A DNA stretch of 64,000 nt, taken from Dyella marensis. GTDB lineage: Bacteria; Pseudomonadota; Gammaproteobacteria; Xanthomonadales; Rhodanobacteraceae. The position numbers and the translations under genes are program-made. Positions 44,624 to 53,745 of this stretch are shown here, piece by piece. The first letter of the stretch is position 1; every line of letters starts with the position of its first letter. The stretch covers positions 62,001-126,000 of the forward strand of contig NZ_FONH01000001.1 of assembly GCF_900112865.1 (NCBI RefSeq). The letters are read 5' to 3'. The notes below the pieces were generated by a model. The model saw only the letters and a list, made by a program, of their open reading frames with translations. It ran no database searches and was not told where the DNA came from.

Positions 44624-47002
44624 TCAGGCACTGCTGGCGGCAGGCGCCGGCACGCGCCACTGCCAGTGGCGCACCTCCGGCAGATCCTCGCCATGCTCGC
44701 CGATATAGAGCCGATGCTTTTCCATGATGGCCTCGTAGCGCTGCGTCGCCTCTTCGACATGATCGGCGAAGCGCTCGGCATGGCGGATGGCATCCAGCGA
44801 CAGCTGGTAGCGGTCCAGGTGATTGAGCACGGCCATGTCGAACGGCGTGGTGGTGGTGCCTTCCTCCTGGTAGCCGTGTACATGGAAACGCTCGGGGCGG
44901 CTGCGCCGGTAGATCATCTTGTGAATCAGTGACGGATAGCCGTGGAAGGCGAAGATCACAGGCACGTCCTGGGTGAAGATCCGCTCGAAATCGCGGTCGG
45001 AAAGCCCATGCGGATGCTGCGACCGCGGTTCGAGCACCATCAGGTCGACCACGTTGACCACGCGGATCCGCAACGTGGGCAGGTAATCGCGCAACAGGCT
45101 GACGGCTGCCAGGCACTCCTGGGTCGGCACGTCGCCGGCACAGGCCATCACCACATCCGGATCGCCATCATCGTTGCTGGCCCAGTCCCAGATACCGGCG
45201 CCCGCTTCGCAATGCCTGGTCGCCGCGTCCATGTCGAGCCACTGCCAGGCTGGCTGCTTGCCGGCCACGATCAGGTTGATGTAACCGCGGCTGCGCAGGC
45301 AATGGTTGGCCACGGAAAGCAGGCAGTTGGCGTCGGGCGGCAGATAGATGCGCACGACCTCGGCCCTCTTGTTGGCCACGACATCCAGGAATCCCGGATC
45401 CTGGTGCGAAAGACCGTTGTGATCCTGGCGCCACACATGCGACGTCAGCAGATAATTGAGCGAAGCCACCGGCACCCGCCATGGCACGCGCTGGCTGGTC
45501 CTGAGCCACTTGGCGTGCTGGTTGAACATCGAATCCACGATGTGGATGAAGGCTTCGTAACAGGAAAAGAAGCCGTGCCGGCCGCTGAGCAGATAACCCT
45601 CCAGCCAGCCCTCGCACAGATGCTCGCTCAGCACTTCCATCACGCGACCGTCGGCGCTGAGATGGTTGTCGGAGGCCTCGATGCGATCCAGCCACATCTT
45701 GCCGGAGATGTCATAGACCGCATCCAGCCGATTGGAAGCCGTCTCGTCCGGGCCGAACAGGCGGAAATTGGCTGGCGCCAGATTGAGCCGCATGACATCG
45801 CGCAGGAATCCGCCAAGCACGCGGGTCGACTCCGCCTCGACCGCGCCAGGGCGCGGTACCGCGATCGCGTGGTCGCGGAACGCCGGCATGTCCAGGGGCG
45901 TGAGCAGTTCGCCTCCATTGGCATGGGGGTTGGCGCCCATGCGGCGGTTGCCGGTCGGGGCCAGCGCGGCGAGGGTGTCCTGCAACTTGCCGTCGGCATC
46001 GAACAGCTCCTCGGGCCGGTAGCTCTTCAGCCAGGCTTCGAGCTGGGCAACGTGCGCCGCGTTGTCGAAATGCGCCAGCGGGACTTGATGGGCGCGCCAG
46101 GTGCCCTCGACCTGTTCGCCATCGACGACGCCCGGGCCGGTCCATCCCTTGGGCGTGCGCAAGACCAGCATCGGCCAGCGCGGCCGGTGCGCGATGCCTT
46201 TGGCGCGCGCGGTCCGCTGCTCGGCTTGAATGCGTTCGAGCATTTCGTTCAGCGCGCGGGCCAGCTGTTGATGAATGGCCGACGGCTCGCTGCCTTCGAC
46301 GAACCAGGGCTCGTAGCCGTAGCCGTGCAGAAGCGCTACCAGTTCAGTGTGATCGAGGCGCGACAGAATGGTCGGATTGGCGATTTTGTAGCCGTTCAAG
46401 TGGAGGATCGGCAACACGGCGCCATCGCGCACGGGGTTAAGAAACTTGTTGGAATGCCAGCTCGTGGCGAGCGCGCCCGTCTCTGCTTCGCCATCGCCGA
46501 CCACGCACGCCACGATCAGATCGGGATTGTCGAACGCTGCGCCGTAGGCATGGGCCAGCGAGTAGCCGAGTTCGCCACCTTCATGGATGGACCCGGGCGT
46601 CTCGGGGGATACGTGGCTTGGCACACCATGGGGCCACGAAAACTGGCGAAACAGCCGAGCCAGGCCTTCCCGGTTGCGCTCGATCGCCGGATAACGCTCC
46701 GTGTAGGACCCCTCAAGATACGTCTGCGCCACCAGCGCCGGGCCACCATGCCCGGGGCCGGTGACGAAGATCATGTTGAGGTCATGCTGCCTGATCAGCC
46801 GGTTCAGATGCACGTAGAGCATGTTCAGTCCCGGAGCGGTGCCCCAGTGGCCGAGCAGGCGCGGCTTGATGTGTTCGTGCCGCAATGGTTGTTCCAGCAG
46901 CGGGTTGTCGCGCAGATAGATCTGCCCGGCGGAGAGATAGTTGGCGGCTCTCCAATAAGCGTCCATGCGCTGCAGGAGTTGGGGCGACAGTGGGCTATGC
47001 AT
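44624..47002 (-). CDS. xfp: Xylulose-5-phosphate/fructose-6-phosphate phosphoketolase
   Basis: 792-residue thiamine-diphosphate enzyme that splits xylulose 5-phosphate or fructose 6-phosphate with phosphate into acetyl phosphate and an aldose phosphate. Features are [32 protein letters not shown], the ThDP/Mg motif VGDGEAETG...[10 protein letters not shown], and [12 protein letters not shown]. The length matches the family. It lies 17 bases after the stop of the attachment-like protein gene and is probably cotranscribed under the perfect FNR-type box at 47519. Its product feeds the adjacent acetate kinase to give ATP without respiration. Confidence 0.95.
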   Translation of the reverse strand: MHSPLSPQLLQRMDAYWRAANYLSAGQIYLRDNPLLEQPLRHEHIKPRLLGHWGTAPGLNMLYVHLNRLIRQHDLNMIFVTGPGHGGPALVAQTYLEGSYTERYPAIERNREGLARLFRQFSWPHGVPSHVSPETPGSIHEGGELGYSLAHAYGAAFDNPDLIVACVVGDGEAETGALATSWHSNKFLNPVRDGAVLPILHLNGYKIANPTILSRLDHTELVALLHGYGYEPWFVEGSEPSAIHQQLARALNEMLERIQAEQRTARAKGIAHRPRWPMLVLRTPKGWTGPGVVDGEQVEGTWRAHQVPLAHFDNAAHVAQLEAWLKSYRPEELFDADGKLQDTLAALAPTGNRRMGANPHANGGELLTPLDMPAFRDHAIAVPRPGAVEAESTRVLGGFLRDVMRLNLAPANFRLFGPDETASNRLDAVYDISGKMWLDRIEASDNHLSADGRVMEVLSEHLCEGWLEGYLLSGRHGFFSCYEAFIHIVDSMFNQHAKWLRTSQRVPWRVPVASLNYLLTSHVWRQDHNGLSHQDPGFLDVVANKRAEVVRIYLPPDANCLLSVANHCLRSRGYINLIVAGKQPAWQWLDMDAATRHCEAGAGIWDWASNDDGDPDVVMACAGDVPTQECLAAVSLLRDYLPTLRIRVVNVVDLMVLEPRSQHPHGLSDRDFERIFTQDVPVIFAFHGYPSLIHKMIYRRSRPERFHVHGYQEEGTTTTPFDMAVLNHLDRYQLSLDAIRHAERFADHVEEATQRYEAIMEKHRLYIGEHGEDLPEVRHWQWRVPAPAASSA

Positions 47003-47019
47003 GGGATGGTCTGTGCGGG

Positions 47020-47451
47020 TCAGGCTGGAAGATGAGTGCGCAACTGCGCGGGAGTGAGCGTCAACAGGTCGTTGCGCACCTCGCCGACGACACGCGCCGC
47101 CGTCTGCTCGTCGAGGCTGTCATGCAGTACGCCGAGGAAGCGTGGCGGCCCCATCAGGATCAGCTTGTCGTAGCAGCCATCCTGCCGCCCTTGCTGCACG
47201 ACCGCGCTCAAGGTATCGGCGAACCGATGCGCATGCTTATCGCGCAGCGAGGTCCTCGGCTCGATGGCATGGCGGCTGGGGCTGTTGCTTTCCTGTACGC
47301 GAGGCAGCCGTCCGTGGTCCTGTTCGCGACCGGGCGAGCGCCCCTCCGGATACGAATAACAGGCTATCTCGGCCGGATCGGCTCCCTTGCGGGTCAATTC
47401 GAACAGCCGTGCCCTGGCGGCGTCCGCGACCAGAATCCACGTATTGGACAT
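47020..47451 (-). CDS. Host-attachment-protein family (baeRF-like) protein
   Basis: 143 residues; the start at 47451 ([19 protein letters not shown]) is fixed by GGAGG five bases upstream. The N-terminal strand-helix pattern [13 protein letters not shown] and the C-terminal [15 protein letters not shown]...LDEQTAARV match the PF10116 family, named for plant-attachment proteins in Agrobacterium but related in fold to the release-factor eRF1 middle domain. Biochemical role unknown. First gene before phosphoketolase, 68 bases from an FNR-type box. Confidence 0.88.
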   Translation of the reverse strand: MSNTWILVADAARARLFELTRKGADPAEIACYSYPEGRSPGREQDHGRLPRVQESNSPSRHAIEPRTSLRDKHAHRFADTLSAVVQQGRQDGCYDKLILMGPPRFLGVLHDSLDEQTAARVVGEVRNDLLTLTPAQLRTHLPA

Positions 47452-47518
47452 GGCGACCTCCGGAACCACCTTTGCATGAAGTGGCGGCTCCAGCTTAGGT
47501 GCCGTGCGTCGCGGCGCC

Positions 47519-47532
47519 TTGATCATGATCAA
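47519..47532 (-). promoter_or_regulatory. Perfect FNR/ANR-type box
   Basis: TTGATCATGATCAA is a perfect palindrome and a perfect match to TTGAT-N4-ATCAA. It lies 68 bases upstream of the attachment-like protein/phosphoketolase operon. Confidence 0.85.
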
Positions 47533-47601
47533 CAAGCCGCGCGGATAGCCTGGAGCGGCCAGCCCATGGGATTGGCGCGAACGTCTGCGTTTTCATGCCA
47601 C

Positions 47602-48297
47602 CTATCCAGCGCCTCCAAAAAGCATCCCGACCGCCGTCGTCATAGCCATGGCCAGCGCCCCCCATAGCGTGATCCGGGTGGCCCCGATGCGGACGTTTGC
47701 GCCTCCGATGCGGGCCGCCATGCCGCCAAGCACTGCAAGAAAGAACAGCGCCGTCATGAAGATCCACCCCAGGAGGCCGGCGGCCGGAGCCAGTGCGACG
47801 ACGAGCAGCGGCAACGCCGCGCCGGCAGCGAAGCTGACAGCGGAAGCCGATGCCGCCTGCAGGGGGCGTGCCTTGAGTGTCTCGGTGATGCCCAACTCAT
47901 CGCGGGCATGCGCATCGAGCGCGTCATGCGCCATCAGCTGATCGGCGACCTGCTGCGCCAACCGAGGGTCGAGTCCGCGCCCGACATAGATGGCAGCCAG
48001 TTCCCTGTGCTCGCCTTCCGTGTCGTTCGCCAGCTCCTCCACCTCGCGCGCCCGATCAGCTTTTTCGCTATCCGCCTGTGAATGGACCGATACGTATTCG
48101 CCTGCCGCCATCGACATGGCGCCGGCCACCAGTCCCGCGGTACCGGCGACCAGGATGGCGGACGGCGTGGCGTGGGCTGCTGCGACACCCATCACGAGAC
48201 TGGCCGTGGACACGATGCCGTCGTTGGCGCCAAGGACGGCGGCCCGCAACCAGCCCATGCGCTCGATAACATGACGTTCCCGATGGCGATAGGTCAT
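47602..48297 (-). CDS. VIT1/CCC1-family iron/manganese transporter
   Basis: 231-residue membrane protein of the VIT1/CCC1 family, exporters of Fe2+ or Mn2+ into vacuoles or out of the cytoplasm. The signature GWLRAAVLGANDGIVSTASLV is at the N-terminus; the family motif GLVAGAMSMAAGEYVSV and an acidic cytoplasmic loop (EVEELANDTEGEHRELAAIYVGRG, DPRLAQQVADQLM) follow, then three more helices. AGGAG precedes the ATG. It stands alone between the attachment operon and the CBS gene. Confidence 0.9.
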   Translation of the reverse strand: MTYRHRERHVIERMGWLRAAVLGANDGIVSTASLVMGVAAAHATPSAILVAGTAGLVAGAMSMAAGEYVSVHSQADSEKADRAREVEELANDTEGEHRELAAIYVGRGLDPRLAQQVADQLMAHDALDAHARDELGITETLKARPLQAASASAVSFAAGAALPLLVVALAPAAGLLGWIFMTALFFLAVLGGMAARIGGANVRIGATRITLWGALAMAMTTAVGMLFGGAG

Positions 48298-48747
48298 GGG
48301 TCGACTCCTGAACCTTGGTAAATCGGATCATGCGCCCTCGTCCTTGCAGTGGAGGTTGGCGCCACTTCGCCAGCGTTCGAGGACGAGGACGAGGACGGAT
48401 TTAAGGATGTCGCGCCGCGGAACCGGCGGATTGACGGCGATCAAGTGGACGGGCATGCGCCGTGCCAACCGGCGGATAAGCTGGGCGCAGGAGCGCGAGC
48501 TTCGGTAGCCGAGACAATTCATGCGACCCGGCCTGGACAAGCGCGGCCCTGAAGCACGACACAGGCGACAGCGCATTTCCCGATGGGAACGGAGCGGCTT
48601 GATCCTCATCAATAGGGCGGGCAGCAGCAGGCGGCACTATGCATTCCAGCGGATGCCTGGCTGCATGGAAGGCATCGCCGCACCCTTGCATTGAAGAACA
48701 CCCCGCAGACAACGCGCATGACCGTGCCCGAACGCAGGAGAACGCCG
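48298..48747. other. Intergenic region, 450 bases
   Basis: Divergent gap between the VIT1 transporter gene and the CBS-BON gene. It contains the FNR-type box at 48599-48612 with a following CTATGCA. The part nearer VIT1 (48298-48590) shows open frames on both strands without recognisable sequence; I see no gene there. Confidence 0.5.
48599..48612 (+). promoter_or_regulatory. FNR/ANR-type box upstream of CBS-BON gene
   Basis: TTGATCCTCATCAA matches the consensus in both half-sites, 135 bases before the CBS-BON start. A CTATGC stretch about 24 bases downstream could be the -10 element. Confidence 0.82.
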
Positions 48748-49464
48748 ATGAAAGTCGCCGACGCGATGACTTGCCAGGTGCGCACCGTGCTCGCTACCGA
48801 CAGCGTGTCGCTGGCCATGCAGATCATGCGCGGCGTCAGGGTCAGCGGACTCCCCGTCCTCGATGGCGATGGACATCTTGTCGGCATGGTGACCACCGGC
48901 GATCTGTTGCGGCGGGCCGAGCTCGGCACGGAGCGCCACCGCCCGCACTGGCTGGAGAAAATACTCGGCCCGCGCCGCATGGCGCAGGAGTACATGGCCA
49001 GCCATAGCCGCCGCATCGGCGACCTGATGACTGCGCCGGTGCTGACGATCGACGAGGGCGCTCCGCTGATCGACGCCGTGGACTTGCTCGAGAAGCATCA
49101 CATCAAGCGGCTGCCGGTGACGCACAAGGGCAGGCTGATCGGCATCATCAGCCGCACCGACCTGATGCGGATACTGCTGGAGCGGTTGCCGAGTGCCGAC
49201 GACGCAGCGACCAGGATGTGGTCGGATGCCCAGATCCAGCGGCATATCGCCGAGGAGATCGGTCAGCAGCCCTGGCTTGCCCAAGCCGCCGTCCAGGTCT
49301 CGGTGCATCGAGGCACGGTCGACATCTGCGGAACCGTGGCGCACGACGCCATGCGCCATGCCTTGCGCGTCTTGCTGGAGAACACGCCCGGGGTTTCCCA
49401 GGTCATGGACCGGCTGCTGGTGCAGCGACGGCGCGACAGGCGGCACAGCCTGGCGCATCGCTGA
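48748..49464 (+). CDS. CBS-pair protein with C-terminal BON domain
   Basis: 238 residues; AGGAG precedes the ATG at 48748. Two CBS motifs (MKVADAMTCQVRTV...GLPVLDGDGHLVGMVTTGDLL and IGDLMTAPVLTIDE...KRLPVTHKGRLIGIISRTDLM) form a Bateman module that usually binds adenine nucleotides. Residues about 165-230 make a BON domain (IAEEIGQQPWLAQAAVQVSVHRGTV). Such proteins are thought to sense energy charge. Monocistronic or leading the next CBS gene, under an FNR-type box. Confidence 0.9.
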   Translation: MKVADAMTCQVRTVLATDSVSLAMQIMRGVRVSGLPVLDGDGHLVGMVTTGDLLRRAELGTERHRPHWLEKILGPRRMAQEYMASHSRRIGDLMTAPVLTIDEGAPLIDAVDLLEKHHIKRLPVTHKGRLIGIISRTDLMRILLERLPSADDAATRMWSDAQIQRHIAEEIGQQPWLAQAAVQVSVHRGTVDICGTVAHDAMRHALRVLLENTPGVSQVMDRLLVQRRRDRRHSLAHR

Positions 49465-49503
49465 CCGGGAACGTCCCTGCCTGACCCGACGCCATCGAGC
49501 CGG

Positions 49504-49517
49504 TTGACCTGCATCAA
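49504..49517 (+). promoter_or_regulatory. FNR/ANR-type box upstream of CBS-deoA-prs operon
   Basis: TTGACCTGCATCAA, 57 bases upstream of the CBS gene at 49575 and 40 bases after the previous stop. Confidence 0.75.
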
Positions 49518-49574
49518 TATGCGAGGCGCGCCGGCGGCGCACGTTCCCCTACGGATCCATCGAGGCACGCCGCC

Positions 49575-50021
49575 ATGCTTGCCAGAGACATCGCCACCCA
49601 CCGGGTGATCCAGGCCGACGCCGCGCAGAGCCTGCGGGAGGCGGCGCGCATCATGTACCGCCACCAGGTCAGCTGCCTGGTGGTGGTCGGCAGCCGCGGC
49701 CAGGAAAAAGTGCCGGTGGGGATGCTCGCGATCCGCGACGTGGCCACGGCGGTCCTGCTGGAGGGCAAGGATCCGGACGCCACGCCGATGGCGGCCATCA
49801 TGGCGCGGCCGCCGGTGGTGGCGCGCGAAGACTGCACGCTGGCGGAGCTGATTGCCATCCTGCGCGGCAGCGGTTTGCGCCGGCTGCCGGTGGTCGATGC
49901 GTCCGGCGGCCTGGTCGGCATCGTCAGTGCGGACGACGTGATCGCGGCGATGGCCGAACTGATGGAAGACCTGGCCCACGCCCTGATCGTCGATCCGCAA
50001 CTCGATCATGCCGCCCGCTAG
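49575..50021 (+). CDS. CBS-pair protein
   Basis: 148-residue stand-alone Bateman module: the first CBS unit spans MLARDIATHRVIQADAAQSL to VPVGMLAIRDVA and the second MAAIMARPPVVAREDCTL to GLRRLPVVDASGGLVGIVSADDVI. Probably binds AMP/ATP or NAD and modulates a partner. It begins the operon with the phosphorylase and PRPP synthetase homologues, which handle adenylate-derived sugars, so adenylate sensing would be fitting; this is inference. Confidence 0.9.
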   Translation: MLARDIATHRVIQADAAQSLREAARIMYRHQVSCLVVVGSRGQEKVPVGMLAIRDVATAVLLEGKDPDATPMAAIMARPPVVAREDCTLAELIAILRGSGLRRLPVVDASGGLVGIVSADDVIAAMAELMEDLAHALIVDPQLDHAAR

Positions 50022-50034
50022 GCGGACCTGCGCG

Positions 50035-51609
50035 ATGACGGCACCCATCCCTCCCGCCGCCTGTCCGCTGCCCGATGCGGCCCCGCCGGAGATTCCCCGT
50101 CCAGTGCTGTCCTGCGCGCAGCTGCGGCGAGTCGGCATCGATACCGGCGACGAGCATGTGATCTACCTGCACGAGGATTCGCCGATCTGCCGCGCCGAAG
50201 GCTTCGGCGCGCACAGCCGCGTGCAGATCAGCATCGACGAGCGGCGGCTGCTGGCCCGCTTGAACATGGTGAGCGGCGGCTGGCTGGCCCCGGAGGAGGC
50301 CGGCCTGTCCGAGCCGGCCTGGTCGGCACTGGCGCCGCGGCTCGGCGAGACGGCCATGTTCGCGCACCCCTCCAGCGTGGAATCGCTGTCGCGGGTGCGC
50401 GCCAAGATCCACGGCCAGCCGCTCAACAATGAGGATTTCCAGGCGATCATGCAGGACGTCGCCCAGCGGCGTTATTCCGCGCTGGAACTGGCCGCCTTCG
50501 TCACGGCCTGCGCCAACGGCCATCTCACGCCGCGGGAAATCAGCAGCCTCACCGGCGCCATGGTCGCTACCGGCGCGCGGCTGGACTGGTCCCGCGCGAT
50601 CGTCGCGGACAAGCATTGCATCGGCGGGCTGCCGGGCAATCGCACGACACCCATTGTCGTGGCGATCGCCACCTCCCTGGGCCTGGTCATGCCCAAGACG
50701 TCCTCGCGCGCCATCACGTCACCGGCGGGCACGGCCGATACGATGGAGATGCTCGCGCCGGTGGATCTCTCGCTGCCGCGCATGCGGGAGATCGTCGAAC
50801 GCACCGGCGGCTGCCTTATCTGGGGCGGCTCGATCGGACTGAGCCCGGCGGACGACGTGATGATCCGGATCGAGCGCGCCCTGGACATCGACAGCGAAGG
50901 CCAGCTGGTCGCCTCCGTGCTTTCCAAGAAGATCGCGGCCGGCTCCTCGCATGTGCTGATCGATATGCCCGTCGGACCGACCGCGAAGATCCGCGACATG
51001 ATCGAGGCGCGCTCATTGGCCGCCTGCCTGCAGCAGGTCGCGCGGGATTTCGGCATGCATATGCGCTGCGTGTTCACCGACGGCAGCCAGCCGATCGGCC
51101 GTGGCGTCGGCCCGGCGCTGGAGGCGCACGACGTACTGGCGGTGTTGCAAGGGCGGCCCGGTGCGCCGCTCGATCTGCGCGAGCGCGCCATCGCGTTGGC
51201 ATCGGCGCTGCTGGAGCTGACCGGCGCGGCGGCCGGCGAGGTGTTGGCCACCCGGATGGCGACGGAGGCGCTCGATCGCGGCGCCGCCTGGCGGCAGTTC
51301 CAGGCCATCTGCGAGGCGCAGGGCGGCATGCGCACGCCGGGCCGCGCCGCCCAGCAGTACCCCGTGCGTTCCGCGCTCGGCGGCCGGGTGCATGCCATCG
51401 ACAATCGCCAGTTGTCGCGCACGGCCAAGCTGGCCGGCGCGCCCATGTCGCCACTGGCCGGACTGGAACTGCACGTGCGGGTGGGCGACCGGGTGGAACC
51501 CGGCCAGCCGATCTTCACGGTGCATGCGCAGACGCGCGGCGAGCTGGCCTATGCGATGGAGTATGTGCGCCGCCATCCCTGCATCGTGACGCTGGCAGAA
51601 GCCCCGTGA
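50035..51609 (+). CDS. deoA: Thymidine/AMP phosphorylase family protein
   Basis: 524-residue nucleoside phosphorylase family II protein of the long form with an extra N-terminal domain (about 85 residues), as in archaeal AMP phosphorylases. Core signatures are DKHCIGGLPGNRTTPIVVAIATSLGL (phosphate-binding loop), KTSSRAITSPAGTADTMEML, GGSIGLSPADD and KKIAAGSSHVLIDMPVGPTAK. It phosphorolyses a nucleoside or nucleoside monophosphate to base and ribose phosphate. The start at 50035 lies just after the CBS stop; an ATG at 50008 would overlap it. Its stop overlaps the next gene (GTGA). NMP versus thymidine specificity is not settled from sequence. Confidence 0.85.
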   Translation: MTAPIPPAACPLPDAAPPEIPRPVLSCAQLRRVGIDTGDEHVIYLHEDSPICRAEGFGAHSRVQISIDERRLLARLNMVSGGWLAPEEAGLSEPAWSALAPRLGETAMFAHPSSVESLSRVRAKIHGQPLNNEDFQAIMQDVAQRRYSALELAAFVTACANGHLTPREISSLTGAMVATGARLDWSRAIVADKHCIGGLPGNRTTPIVVAIATSLGLVMPKTSSRAITSPAGTADTMEMLAPVDLSLPRMREIVERTGGCLIWGGSIGLSPADDVMIRIERALDIDSEGQLVASVLSKKIAAGSSHVLIDMPVGPTAKIRDMIEARSLAACLQQVARDFGMHMRCVFTDGSQPIGRGVGPALEAHDVLAVLQGRPGAPLDLRERAIALASALLELTGAAAGEVLATRMATEALDRGAAWRQFQAICEAQGGMRTPGRAAQQYPVRSALGGRVHAIDNRQLSRTAKLAGAPMSPLAGLELHVRVGDRVEPGQPIFTVHAQTRGELAYAMEYVRRHPCIVTLAEAP

Positions 51610-52487
51610 GGCACGTCGTCTATGCCATGCCGGGCAACCAGGAACTGGCCGATGCGCTGGCCCATCGCCGGCGGATGGCGCGCCTGGCCCTGGAGCTGCA
51701 CCGCTTTCCCGATGGCGAAGGACTGGTGCGAGTGGAGGAGCCGCCGGTCGGCGCCGAAGCCATCATCGTCTGCACGTTGGATCGGCCGGACGAGAAAACA
51801 CTGCCGCTGCTGATGGCCGCCGATACCTTGCGCGAACTGGGCGCAGGCAGCGTCGGGCTGGTCGCGCCCTACCTGGCGTACCTGCGGCAGGATGCGCGTT
51901 TCCGGCCCGGCGAGGCGGTGTCGTCGGGCATCTTCGGACGCCTGCTGGCGGAACATTTCGACTGGCAGGTCACGATCGATCCGCACCTGCATCGCCTGCG
52001 CAGCCTGACCGAGGCCGGCATGCCGCAGGGCAGGGCGATCTCGGCGGCGCCAGCCCTTGCTGGATGGTTGCGCGAGCGGGTGGAGCTGCCGCTACTGATC
52101 GGTCCGGATGAGGAAAGCGCGCCATGGGTGGAAAGCGTCGCAGCCCTGATGTCGGCGCCGGCCGTCGTTGCCACCAAGCGCCGCTTCGGCGACCGCAAGG
52201 TGCAGGTGCAGCTGCCGGATCTATCCAACTGGCCTGGCCACAACCCGGTCTTGCTGGACGACATCATCTCCAGCGGGCATACCCTGCTCAAATCTATCGA
52301 GGGCCTGCGCGCGCTGGGCATGCCTGCGCCCTGGTGCGTCGCCGTGCATGGCCTGTTTGCCGATAACGCGCTGGAGCGCCTGCGCGTGGCGGGAGTGGCC
52401 GGCGTGGTCACCACCAACAGCGTGCCTGGCGAAACGGCACGGATCGACCTGTCGGAACTGCTGGCGGCGGCCCTGCCGGAACATTGA
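51606..52487 (+). CDS. prs: Ribose-phosphate pyrophosphokinase (PRPP synthetase) homologue
   Basis: 293-residue protein starting at GTG 51606, overlapping the phosphorylase stop. It has the PRPP synthetase layout: PGNQELADALA, HRFPDGEGLVRV, APYLAYLRQDARFRPGEAVSS, DPHLHR, the ATP loop KRRFGDRKVQV, and the ribose-phosphate loop PVLLDDIISSGHTLLKS. It is shorter than housekeeping Prs (about 310-315) and divergent, a second-copy type found next to such phosphorylases. It may interconvert ribose phosphates and PRPP during nucleotide breakdown. Confidence 0.85.
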   Translation: MRHVVYAMPGNQELADALAHRRRMARLALELHRFPDGEGLVRVEEPPVGAEAIIVCTLDRPDEKTLPLLMAADTLRELGAGSVGLVAPYLAYLRQDARFRPGEAVSSGIFGRLLAEHFDWQVTIDPHLHRLRSLTEAGMPQGRAISAAPALAGWLRERVELPLLIGPDEESAPWVESVAALMSAPAVVATKRRFGDRKVQVQLPDLSNWPGHNPVLLDDIISSGHTLLKSIEGLRALGMPAPWCVAVHGLFADNALERLRVAGVAGVVTTNSVPGETARIDLSELLAAALPEH

Positions 52488-52526
52488 AGGGCACGCCCGA
52501 CCTGAAGTGGACGGCATGCATGCCGA

Positions 52527-53552
52527 TCAGGCACTGCCGGCATGCATGGCGACGGCCTTGATCGTCTCGTCCGTCGCAGGATCGGCCCACGCGTAGCGAA
52601 TAGGTTCATCGATCCAGCCTTGCATGGCGTTGCGCAAGGCGTATTGCGCCGAGCGCGACATGCCGGCCAATTCGGTGCCCAGGCGATGCGCGGCATGCCG
52701 GGCATGCAGGCGTCCGGCGACGGTAAGCGCATAGCCGGGCGAGCAGATCGTGCGAACCGTATCGCCGTCGAGAATGGTCTGCACCTCGCCGCGCGCCAGC
52801 AGGGGATCCACGGCATCGGCGACGTTGTTGGCGAGCAAGGCCAGGCGCGGCTGCGGCTCGATGGCGGTGAGGCAGGCATGGCGCAGCCCTGCGCTTCCCG
52901 CATGCACGGGAAGCGCAGCAGACAGTTGATCCAGCCGACGACGCTGCTGCGGCGCCTCCGCCAGCGCGAGCCCTGCGCCGCGCTCGTGCGCCAGGCGAAG
53001 ACTTTCGCGCAGGCAGCCGCGCGCCAGGCTGCCGGCGATGTTCTGTGCTATCCGGCGGCCTTGCTCGCTGTCGTAGGCCTGCCCCAACTGCAGCAGGGCA
53101 TCGGCCAGGCCGATGATGCCTACGCGCAGATGGATGCCGGGCCGCCCCTGGCCGACCAGCAGGCTGGCATTGTCCAATGCGCGCACCGCCAGCTCGGCCG
53201 TCGCCTCGAACGCTTCGTACCTGAAGCTGGCCTCCGCGGTGAACGGCGACCTGACAAAGACTGCGGGATTGAGCACGGCCCCGAGCCCGTCATGCGGCCA
53301 GCCCAGCCGTGACGTGCCCGCATCGGCGAGGATGCGTTCGTCCAGCAGCAGGCGCCAATCGGCACAGGCGTCGAACAGTTGCCGCTCCCAGGCGGAGCGG
53401 GTCGCCGGCGGTTCGGCCGACGAGAGCGAACGGGTGACGCGAAACCAGGTGTCGCCGATCGACAGGTCGCGGATCAGGCCTTGGTCGCGCCAGCGGAACC
53501 AGGCGTCCCAGGCTTCGACGGCGACCATATCGAGAAAAGGAGAGCGCTGCAT
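52527..53552 (-). CDS. Ribonucleotide reductase large-subunit-like protein (degenerate)
   Basis: 341 residues resembling part of the ribonucleotide reductase barrel. RSPFLDMVAVEAWDAWFRWRD, HLRVGIIGLADALLQLGQAYDSEQGRRIAQNIAG and RESLRLAHERGAGLALAE match the stretch around the family G-x-x-G-L-A-D region. The Cys of the NP-C-x-E finger-loop motif is absent: the aligned segment is NPAVF, and the four Cys residues present (DACADW, RGCLRES, RHACLTA, RTICSPG) are not in canonical contexts. It is less than half the family length. Probably not a functional reductase; it could be a regulator, a partner, or a repurposed enzyme. An FNR-type box lies 54 bases upstream. Confidence 0.7.
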   Translation of the reverse strand: MQRSPFLDMVAVEAWDAWFRWRDQGLIRDLSIGDTWFRVTRSLSSAEPPATRSAWERQLFDACADWRLLLDERILADAGTSRLGWPHDGLGAVLNPAVFVRSPFTAEASFRYEAFEATAELAVRALDNASLLVGQGRPGIHLRVGIIGLADALLQLGQAYDSEQGRRIAQNIAGSLARGCLRESLRLAHERGAGLALAEAPQQRRRLDQLSAALPVHAGSAGLRHACLTAIEPQPRLALLANNVADAVDPLLARGEVQTILDGDTVRTICSPGYALTVAGRLHARHAAHRLGTELAGMSRSAQYALRNAMQGWIDEPIRYAWADPATDETIKAVAMHAGSA

Positions 53553-53605
53553 ATCCGGTGGCCGGCTGAGTGATGGCCAGCATGCACGGCCGTGGCGGCG
53601 CGGCC

Positions 53606-53619
53606 TTGAGGCAGGTCAA
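53606..53619. promoter_or_regulatory. FNR/ANR-type box between RNR-like and crp/fnr-like genes
   Basis: TTGAGGCAGGTCAA, weaker left half-site, 54 bases upstream of the RNR-like start (minus) and 126 bases upstream of the regulator start (plus). It could also give autoregulation. Confidence 0.6.
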
Positions 53620-53745
53620 TCGCCACGCGCGCCGCTCCCGGCGTTACACACGGTTACAAACCGTTGCCGTGCCGCCATCGCCTGGTGACGATGCGGCGCT
53701 AGCTTGGGTGGCGCGGAAGGGACCGCGCACTCGATGGGGAATGCC

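Noticed and set aside
44942-47035. 697-codon open frame antisense to phosphoketolase
   Set aside because: Shadow of the xfp gene; no ribosome site and no recognisable domains.
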